Both the position numbers and the translations under genes were made by a program. The notes below the pieces were generated by a model. The model worked only from the letters and a program-made list of their open reading frames with translations, was not told the DNA's origin and did no database searches. 64,000 bases of DNA. Source: Zygnema cylindricum. Lineage: Eukaryota; Streptophyta; Zygnematophyceae; Zygnematales; Zygnemataceae. Each line of letters begins with the position of its first letter. Within the stretch, counting starts at the first letter, position 1. The stretch covers positions 524,041 through 588,040 of the forward strand of contig JBBHKE010000159.1 in the NCBI GenBank assembly GCA_037447655.1. Reading direction: 5' to 3'. Of this stretch, positions 55,085-64,000 are shown piece by piece.

Positions 55085-58000
55085 ATGCCTCCAAGCCAGG
55101 AAGGCTATGGAGCACCAGCTGGGACTCATCATCATGTTGCAGGTGAGAATGGAGGCATTTGCTCAACCTCTACAGCCAAAAGTTCTTTAAAAACTGACTC
55201 ACCACCTTTCTCCCTCCTCCCTCTCCCGCTCCATCTCCGTCTCCCTGTCTCCCTCTCTGTACCTCTCCCTCGGCCTCGCCCCTCTCCCCTCTCCCTCTCC
55301 CTCTCCCTCTCCCTCTCCCTACTTCTCCGGCTCGCCCTCTCCCTCTCCCTCGCCCTCGCCTTCTCCCACTTCTTCTCCCTCGCCCTTGCCTTCTCCCTTG
55401 CCCTCACCCTCTCCACCTACCTCTCCCTTTCCGCTCCCTCTCCCTCTCCTCACCCTCCCTCTCTCCCCTCATCTATCTTATGGGTTTGTCTTCTGAAGCA
55501 GATATCATGGACATTCGAGCTCAGGCAAGAACCCAGTGGCTCAAACCCGCCGTAATTTTGTCCATTCTTCAAAACTATCAAGCATACCAGTTTCCGCTGA
55601 ATACGACACCACCTAATAGGCCAGAGAGTGAGTCTATCAACAAACCGAAGTATGGTTCTTGTTAAACGAGCTGTTAATCTTTGTGCATTCTTCCCCGTGC
55701 TCGGCATGAAGTTTTTGCGAATTTGATGTGTAATGTTCTTGAGTTTTCCTTTTTTTCTGCCTGGTGTGTCTCCCTTTTTCGTTTTTTCCCCCTTCGGCGA
55801 AGTTTCCCCCTTCCAAGTAGTTTGCAGCTTTTGACTTCTTTTGTTATGAATTCGGGTTGTACAAAAGACTGCGAAGACTTTGGATTGGGAGGAAAACTGA
55901 AGCTTCTGCCTTTTTTGCAGGTGGAAGCCTTTTTCTGTTTGGTAGTAGTGTCCTACGTAGTTTACGCAAAGATGGCCATAACTGGCAGAAAAATTCACGT
56001 GGAAAGTCAGTGAAGGAGTCACATGAAGAGCTCAAGGCAAGTTCTTTATTCCAGAGACAATCTTGCATTTGCACACCAGCCTTTTCAGCATTTTCCAACA
56101 GGAGCTAATAATTACCCTGATTTCAATGGATTTTCTATTACATGCTGTCTATGTTCGAATGTGTTTGAGAAGTCCGTTTGCTTGGTCGTCCTCAAAGTCT
56201 TGTTGATGCTCTTTCCTAGAGTTGACATCTTTGTTTCATATAGAGTTGACGTGTGCTTTTGTCCTTCTGAGTTCTTGTATGCAGTTAGGAGGCAGAAAGG
56301 TTCTTGATTGCTATTATGCACATGGCGATGGGGACGACCGTTTTCAGAGACGTATTTATTGGCAACTTAAAGAGTTAGTTTACCTTTGACCTTGCCAAAA
56401 TGTGTCAGTATGTGTTGTTTTGCCTTGTTTTTATAGCTATTAACAATAATTCGTCAGCAGGCTATTAGAGTTTTCTATTCGCTGAGATGGCAGGTGTTAT
56501 GTAGTGTTGTCAACAATAGAGGTATGAAAGCTGGATCTTGAAATAATAGTGGAAGAAAACCTGCTTCATTCCGAGTTTAGATGTTTGTGAATATTGTTCT
56601 TGTGGGTTGGCGGTTTGTGAGTTCATATCGTGTCGCATGCATTTGTTTCTTTGCTACTTTTGTCTTTGCTTTGTCATATCTGAAATGTTTTATTGACGAA
56701 TCTTGAGATAATCCGTTGTTTGTCATCAATGCAGGAAGAATCTCAGGCTAGTTCATTACCTCAGGGTTGAAGAGGTGAGGTTCTGATTAACTTTTCTCAC
56801 TTCCTTTTTCCCATTGTAAGAAAGCAGCTCTTACCGCTGTTAGTATGGACCCCATTATTTTTGAAGAAGTTTGTAAATGGTGTGGAGGTGCTGAAGTCAT
56901 GCTGCTGAAACTGCAGATGAAATCCACTCTACTTGTGTCGAACAACTCGATGATATTAGTCAACTTAGGATTTTTCAAGGTCTTACCAATTCACCGTTCC
57001 TGGTTGATACTGTGAGTTCTCACAAAACAGCTGTGGGAAACTGGAATTGCAGGGCATTGGTAGGATTAAACCGAGCATTGCAAATATTACAAACATTTTC
57101 ACATTTGTTGTTCCTCAGCGAGCTAATTCTCAGGCTCTCGAAGTCAGTCAAGGGAGTGGCGAAGATGGAGTGGATGTCGACAACGGAATTACCAAAGGAA
57201 TTACTCAAACTATTTATACAAACCCTGGGCCCGACCACTCTCCCACACAAATTTTGCCCTCATTGTTGCGACAATACGATCCCGGACCTGAAGGAACAAC
57301 AACACCTCCCAATTGTACTCACCCGGCGAATGCTCAGTTCAGTGGTAAGGAGCAGCTTCTGCTATACTTGTTCTAAAACTATACTATTTTATGCTGCTTA
57401 TAAAGCTGGAAGTATGATGATAGAGGGCACATCTGTACAGATTGGAACCATGGGGATACTCTTGCAATTATTCGTTGTATTCGCCTGATTGTAGGTGGTG
57501 TCACGATACAGCTTTTTGTATGTGGAAGGCGTTTCGACCTTTTGCTGCCTCCCCATTACCACTGCTTATAAAGTGTCATTGTATTGGTTGTTTACTTACA
57601 AAACTCTATATGCTTACAAAGCTCGCTATGATTACAGGTTTGGACCAATCAGAAACTGGCGGTGCTCAGGCGACCGAGACTTTGCTTGTAAGCAGTGATA
57701 GTTTCGATTTTGAACCTAATCGAGATACAAGACAAGGGTTATGGGATGGATTACCGAGCGAGGACCCTCCATTGGCACTGCCCGAGAATTCAGAAACGCA
57801 GCCATTAGATGGAGTTTTTCTGATTGAAGCCAAGGTCGGAAGACATTGGTGTTTTCTCGCCTCATTAAGACTAGAGAAAGCCATGTTTCATTCTTTTTTA
57901 TGAGATGCATTACCGTGCAATTTTTTAAATGGGTGTGAAATTATGTTGAAATCTTGTCTCTGCTCATAGTGGTGGTCTTCTACAAGGCTTCAATGGTTGT

Positions 58001-61000
58001 TCATTGAAATGCTTTTCTAAGGCTCATGTATTTTTGATTTTCTTAATGTTCGTAAGGGATTTTTCTTGCAGCCACAATCTCGACCCGTGGCTGGAAAGCT
58101 CTGTCGGTCCTTAGGAGGCCGCTTGGAACCTGGTCTATTGGAAGATGAGTTGGTAGGTTTCTATTTATCTTTTTATTTCTATTATTTTTTTTTTATTTTT
58201 TCAATTCTTCATTGCTAGCATGAAGAAGTCAAAGGAAAGGTGACATCTCACCATACAGCAAATCATGGTCGAACCTGAAGTGTATGTGTAACTATATTAT
58301 CATTTATTATTTTCCGTATATATGTTTAGATCATGTCTTAGAGTCAGATGGCAATGTCTTTGCAGCGCTATTTGACTTATGGTTAATGTTGTTTTGATAA
58401 TTGCAGGAAATGGTCGATTTGAATGATGCGGAATTGCCTGAGGCTAGATATATAAGCCTTGATAGAGACGAATGGAAAGATAATTTTTTACCGTTCAACG
58501 AGTTCAGTCATGAGGAAGTAGAAGACATGCAACTTGATTCTTTTGGAACAAATTCTCTTGGGAGACGTTCTCTCGAGCGATGCAGTACAGATGGAAGGGG
58601 CAGTCTTTTTGGAAATTGGTCACGTTCACTTGAGAGATGCAGTACAGGTGGTATAGGAGGTAGTTGGAGAAATTCGTCACCTCTTATTGACTTCAACAAG
58701 TTAGATAGTTTCAGCAAGTGGGGACATGAGATTTACGGCGAACAGAATACACCTGAACCGTCAAACATCAGAAAATCAGCTTTTATTATGGAGGAACCGT
58801 CTTTCATTTTATTTGAAGTTAACGATTTTTCTCCCAGTATCTGTTGTACAGAGGGTGGAACGAAGGTAATGGTTCTTAGACCAGTGACATCCGTTCTGCA
58901 GTTATTGTTGCTTCGACCTTGCAGATCAGAGCAATGTGGTCAGAAAAATATGCCGTCAAAGTGAATTAAATTGAGTTTTTGTCAGCATGTTAGTATTCTT
59001 GTGAATTATGGCCAGTTTATTATCATACGGTCAACGGAGAACATGAGGTCAGTGAATTATGCCACTGATGCCGGTATAATTTGCACATTCGCAGGTCATC
59101 ATAATCGGAAGGACGGAGATGCATGAGAATTGCAAGTGGGGAGTTTTGTTTGACAATCTTGAAGTTTCAGCCGAACTAATTCAGCCTGGTGTGCTGAGAT
59201 GTCACGCCCCTCCACATGTGACGGGAGCAGTTACAATTGCTGTGACATTGTTCGACGGCAGTCCTTGCAGTAAACCGTTGCAAATCAAGTATGAGAAACC
59301 GACAGTCAAACCGAATCACGACGAAGAAAATTTGCAGATTCGGCTGGTGCATCTCCTTTTGGAGACTCAAAGGGAAGAGAGCAGTAGCAGCGGGGTAAAA
59401 GACGAGTGGAAATGGCTCACGGAGGTATCGAGAAAAGACGATAGGCCCGGGTTTGTCCACGAGCAACTTATGTTAATGTTAATTCGACGACAAGTAGCGA
59501 TTTGGGCCAGAGGACCGAATGCGGAGGTCCGTTTGAAGAAGGAGGATGATGGTGGACTTGCAGCAATTCATATGGCAGCTGCTCTTGGATACGACTGGGC
59601 AATTTCTACTCTCGCGGAAAAAATGGAAGATTTGGATTTACCGGACAGACTAGGGAGAACGCCGCTGCATTGGGCCGCAGCCAACGGGAGGTACGACCAT
59701 ATCGAAACCCTTAAAAACCCTGAAAAACTGGCTTCTGTAGTAATTTTATTTTATGTGCCCGATTGTTATGTCTGTGAGAAATGCTGTTGCAGCACACATT
59801 ATTTTTTCCACACTTCTCTCCCACTTGCAAAGCCCACTGTATCCTTGTACAGGACTACATGCAGATGACTATTTAGGGTTGTTTATGTTGTGAACAGTAA
59901 GAAAAAAGTAGTTTCCCGGAATGAAACCTGCTGTTTTTTCCCCGTATGGAGAGCCTTTCTGTGTTTTTTTTTGAAGAGCAATGTTCTAGGTTCAGCAGTA
60001 AATCACGTCCCTGCTCCCGATTTCACCTCTTACTCGATTTTGATCTTTCCAAATTTTTTACCGCTGTATACAGATTTTTTTATTATACTCGCTACTGATC
60101 TTTGAAATTAACTCGAGAAAATTATTAACTTACTCTGTCAAGTGCTCTTAAAGCTGACTGTTGGAAATGGGCGCTCATTCGGTGAATACAGGGAAAAGAT
60201 GATCTTTAACCTGTTAAATATGGGAGCTACACCTGCCCCTCTGGTTAAACTACAGGATTGTCAGGAAGGGGCCACACCGGCCGATTTGGCCAGTTGGTAT
60301 GGACACAAGGGAATTTCGGCCCAATTAGCCGGAAAAGCGTTACAAGGTGCGAGGAATCAAATTCCTTGTTCTGAAATGTCTTCCATGTCGTTGAAAGACA
60401 GAGTCGAGAGGGCGGGAATTACAGCTTTCAATAAATGTCGCAACGCGGTTGGGACGGAGACAGACGGTTTTTTGGCCGTGGAAGAAGCGATAAGACAGGG
60501 TGCTGAAAATGCAGAGCTGATTACGTTTGTGGATCGGAACCATTCTCGAAAGAAACTAGGTTTGGATCGAGTGGAGGTGGTCAAGTCGGATGAGGGGGAG
60601 ACCGAGGCTGGTCTGAAGTTATTGAGCGCCATAATAAAACAGGATGGAAAAAAGAAAACGGGATGGAACGGCAGTCGAGCGTCGAGCCTAAAAATTCAAC
60701 AGCATGTGCCTGGACGGAAGAACAAATCAATTGTTTGGCCGGTGCAACAGAAAGTTGTTTGTTTGGTGGTAAGTGTGGCAAGTTCTGACACAGAAAAGAG
60801 AGGGAAAGGGAAAGGCTAACGTTGTCTCATCGGTTTTGAATATCTCGGAGTCCTAGTTGGATTGAGGTTTCACACACTGTCGAAAAATGTAAGCTGTTTG
60901 GGATTTTTGGCAGCTATCATTTTCCTGCTTAAATTACCACTAGTCCATATTAGTTGAGGACATGGATTTCTATGTCTACTGAGGTCATTTACGCTTCTCT

Positions 61001-62021
61001 TTGTGCCCAGCTTCCTTTTCTTTTATTTCTTCGATCTGGATGTGTTTCTGGTAGCACGAACGTGTCTGTTACTACTTGTCCATGTTGTACGTATTCAATC
61101 AGGTCACTTTCTCGGGACATCATACTGGCCTCTGCTTCCCGACCTATTCCATTCCCTTTGTTTTACTTTTGTTTCGTACTCAGTCTCTTGACACATCATG
61201 TGGATTTCTATTCAGCTGTGTTTTTCAGTCTAATTTTACCAAACAATCTGCTTTTATTGGCAATGAATTCCTAGAATAATTGTAATAGTACAAGGATAAC
61301 TGCAGTAGTAACTGCAACAACAAAGACGATAGTTACTGCACTAACAACATAATAAATGCCTTTATGGGTTTAAATGGGAGACAGGCATCGGTCAAGGGCA
61401 GGGCTGAGATCAAGGCCGCTTATGAAAGACATCGAAAATTGAGATTTGCGATGGGAATTATTGAAAAGGTTATTTTGCGGTGGAGGCGAGGGAGACGCGG
61501 GTTGATAGATTTTGACGATTTTGGAAAACTTGGAGGTAAACCGGCGTTGGTTGGGGACAAAGTGGTAGTCCATTACCTGCCTCCAGAGAAAATACCTCAG
61601 GATCCTCCCATCAAGAAAGGACCACACGGAGACTGGAGAAATGTCGGCGGTAAGGGGGCCGGGATTCTAAGAGCGTGTCGGTACTTGAACACCTTACGAT
61701 CATCGTTGAGTGGGAGAGAGCAGTACGGAAGGTTAAAAAGAATGGCAACATTGAAGCTCAAAGGTACGCCATCCCATCCTCCCTCATTTCCCTCTCGCTC
61801 TCTCTTCCTCTTTTAATTGTCTTGTGGTGTTTGTCTAATGAGTCTCAAGCAGTTTGTCAAAAAACGAAGAGAATGAAATGAGCAGATAATGTGGCTAGTC
61901 AGAATTGTTTTAGAAACGATATGAACTTAATGAACAAAGTCATAATCAAATCAATATAATTATATAAACTTTATCAGATGTTTTAAACATTCCAGTCAAT
62001 TTGTGTGCAGGTGATCATTGA
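55085..62021 (+). CDS. CAMTA: CAMTA calmodulin-binding transcription activator, copy R
   Basis: Twin of the gene at 19721-26604. Inferred exons: 55085-55142, 55502-55627, 55921-56036, 56285-56373, 56735-56779, 56897-57011, 57053-57344, 57638-57834, 58072-58152, 58407-58865, 59095-59690, 60192-60768, 61385-61763, 62011-62021. Phases agree throughout, giving about 1046 residues with no stop. CG-1 ([37 protein letters not shown]), TIG ([14 protein letters not shown]), ankyrin and IQ-like parts are all present, and [12 protein letters not shown] plus [10 protein letters not shown] fit the plant C-terminus. Exon 9 has three more codons than copy L; exon 8 one fewer. Some donors are weaker than in copy L (GTTAGT after exon 4, GTCGGA after exon 8). 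Intron 3 has a GC donor, intron 6 is 41 nt. Exons 5-6 junction and the last exon are the least certain. Confidence 0.88.
55205..55480. repeat. Pyrimidine tract in CAMTA-R intron 1
   Basis: TCCCTC and CTCTCC units for about 275 bp, directly upstream of the exon 2 acceptor. Counterpart of 26150-26490. Confidence 0.9.
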
Positions 62022-63930
62022 CGAGGATGTAGACGAAAAACGATATAACATTGGAGGTTTGACCAAGCAGGCTAGATGCATACGAAAGCTGATATAATTA
62101 CAATTTTTTTAGCAATTTTACGGAGAGAGTTGTTGGGTAAGTTTTCTTCTAGTCCCTCGCCTTTCACCTCTCACCCCTTTTTAGAGATTCAGTTATTAGT
62201 CTCTTTTTTTCAGAAATGTCTGCTGGGTCCTGCAAACTTAAAATTTTCTATGCACTATCCATACTTCATATTAGATGTATAGCATGCTATAGCATGATTA
62301 TTGCGATATGTTCTAAAATAAGTATTCACATAATGTTTAACTTTGTACCATATTTTCCATGCTGTTTGAAGAATACCACAATCATATCTGCATGTTCTTC
62401 TGTTTTTTAACAAATTGAAACTCTTTGCGGTTAGATCTGAGGGCTCAACTTTGACCTGTCTACTTTTTAGGCTGATGTCCTATTCAGTCACTTTGAACAA
62501 CCTACTATGTAGTGTCAACCCTGAGAAGAATTTCTTGTTCCTTCTCCAATTCCTAGCTGAAAAGAATTATAGTTGAAAAGAAGGCACGAACATGCAACAT
62601 TTCTTTTTTCTTTTTAGTATATTTTAGCATATTATAGTAATTACCTGCAGTGAGTTTTTCTCTCTTTCTATCCCTTTCCGCCTCTGTGGTATTCTGCTTG
62701 TTTTTTTTTTTTGTTTTTTTTGTTTTTTTTGTTAAATGTGCTGTATAAAAAATGGGTGTTTGAGAAACGGGTTTCTACTTATCGATATTTCAAAGAAATG
62801 TTGCCATCACCATTAAAGCAGTCTAAATTTTAAATCATTCGGCTTCATGCAGGGTACTCTATTATTTTTACGCACGACTTGGGTTCGATATTTAGCTACT
62901 GGAAAATGGGATTACGTCCTCCCTTGCGTTGATTAAAGTGCAAATGGCTCTTAGAAGCCATGGGTTTTCTTCCTCTCCCCCTTCCTCTCTCCCTTCCTCT
63001 CTCCCTTCACGTCTCCGTCTCGTTGTATAAATCTCTGTAAATAGGACCTCCACCCTGCATGTGAACCAGGCTACGGGATACCAGCTTCTGCACGAGAGTG
63101 AACGAGGGAGAGGGTTAGGAGTTTACGTAAAGAAAGAGAGAGATCAGAATGTAAGTAAAGAGACGTAAGAATTCTTCATGGAGAGGAGGATGAAGAGCAT
63201 TGCACTCACTAGTGTTGGAAGCTGTGGGATTGGCTCAGAGCATCGTAGGTTTCATAGGATTCATAAGTTCTTTGTCTCATGACAAAGGAGTTAGCCGCTG
63301 GATTTTAAATTTCATAATGTAAATGTCGCGAGTGTTTTTCTTTTTCATTGGACTGTGGAGGGAAGCTCGATGATGATTGGTGGAATACACACAATGGAGG
63401 TGGTAGGTTGGTTGTGAAGTAAAGTAAGATTGTAGTAGTGGACGGTTTTTACGATCTATTTTTTGGGTTTTTAGAGTTTATTTATCTCTTTAAATGGTAA
63501 GATCATGGTTAGGGGAGATAGGAGGATTTGTATGGGCCATAGATGCGTTAACTCAAAACGTGTATTGTTCGAGCTCTTTCTATTCCTAGTTGTATGGGCC
63601 ATAGATGTGTTAACTCAAAACGTGTATTGTTCGAGCTCTTTCTCTTTCTCTTTCTCTCACTCTTTCTAGGAAGAGAGTAGTTTTGTCGCTGTAGTAGATT
63701 GGACTGTTGGAGGAGCTTTTATACTTTGTAAAGGGGCCCACATGAATCTATTGTATTACTGTTTGTATGTCTCTTAATTACTTGTTTTCTCCTTTGAGGA
63801 AGAAAAGCATAAGTTAAAACGGTCAATGCACGCAAGTCCTTTGAGAATTGGAGTTGATCTATTTCTTTTACATGTGGAATCGGAATGTGCATTTTTATTA
63901 TTATTATTTGTGACGTGGGTGTATTTATGC
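62022..63930. other. 3' flank of CAMTA-R, conserved in the left arm
   Basis: Matches 18066-19720 in reverse complement. Short ORFs do not keep frame between arms. Contains the 62-bp duplication below. Confidence 0.5.
63531..63654. repeat. 62-bp tandem duplication in the right arm only
   Basis: TATGGGCCATAGATG(C/T)GTTA and the following sequence to the CTTTCT run occur twice, offset 62 bp. The left arm (18365-18420) has a single copy, so it arose after the arms separated. Confidence 0.85.
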
Positions 63931-64000
63931 CTTCACTCTTTCACATTGCTGGGCAACAACTCGAGGTGTCTGTTTAATGCAAATTTTATCTTGGAAATGC

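Larger units (their letters stand above)
52920..63930. repeat. Right arm of large inverted duplication (CAMTA-R)
   Basis: Reverse complement of 18066-27955. It starts with GTAGAAAGTTCGTAGATAG (matching 27918-27945) and ends near GTGACGTGGGTGTATTTATG (matching about 18065-18085). It carries an insertion (53160-53984) absent from the left arm. Confidence 0.9.

Noticed and set aside
54957-55190. 77-residue ORF upstream of CAMTA exon 1, and its twin at 26499-26732
   Set aside because: Covers the tandem repeats and reads exon 1 in a different frame; the spliced model starting at MPPSQEG explains the conserved donor better.
55480-55501. Alternative CAMTA start MGLSSEA at the ATG just before exon 2
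   Set aside because: Possible, but this stretch lies in the intron before a good acceptor (GAAGCAG), the relic copy has a different sequence there, and the upstream exon has a perfect donor in the right phase. Kept only as a second choice.

Overview
The window is nuclear DNA of a streptophyte (land plant or streptophyte alga; the lineage cannot be fixed from sequence alone). The reasons are multi-exon genes with GT-AG introns, plant-type CAMTA transcription factors, a Ty1/Copia element, a BED/DUF659-type hAT transposon, and very long CT/GA microsatellites. No tRNA, rRNA or CRISPR array was seen.

Layout. 0-5.8 kb: decayed Copia retrotransposon on the minus strand. 5.8-10.9 kb: gene-free DNA full of GTAC motifs and small inverted-repeat elements. 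10.9-14.1 kb: CT/GA microsatellites, an isolated inorganic-pyrophosphatase-like exon, and a Ser/Asn-rich single-exon gene. 14.1-18.06 kb: a truncated non-LTR retroelement tail and two abutting DNA-transposon remnants. 18.07-27.95 kb (minus) and 52.92-63.93 kb (plus): two arms of a large inverted duplication, each with a complete CAMTA gene (CG-1, TIG, ankyrin, IQ). I could thread 14 exons in consistent phase through both, giving proteins of about 1043 and 1046 residues. The genes point away from each other across a spacer of about 25 kb. The spacer holds a C2HC-finger/RT/restriction-like-endonuclease non-LTR element (28.2-32.8 kb) with an intact RT ORF and frameshifted C-terminus; an intact hAT transposon (34.482-37.849 kb) with 18-bp terminal inverted repeats and a perfect 8-bp target duplication; a small acidic nuclear-protein gene (41.2-41.8 kb); several TTA/TAA-flanked Harbinger-like MITEs; an ankyrin fragment; and a third, broken CAMTA copy (46.9-48.8 kb).

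The clearest structural story is layered transposition. The hAT sits inside the terminal inverted repeat of a Harbinger-like MITE, which itself sits in an older repeat whose empty site survives 4 kb away. Two other MITEs stand side by side sharing one TTA. The host genes are the two CAMTA copies (calcium/calmodulin-responsive transcription factors), the Ser-rich orphan and the acidic nuclear protein; nothing suggests they form one pathway.
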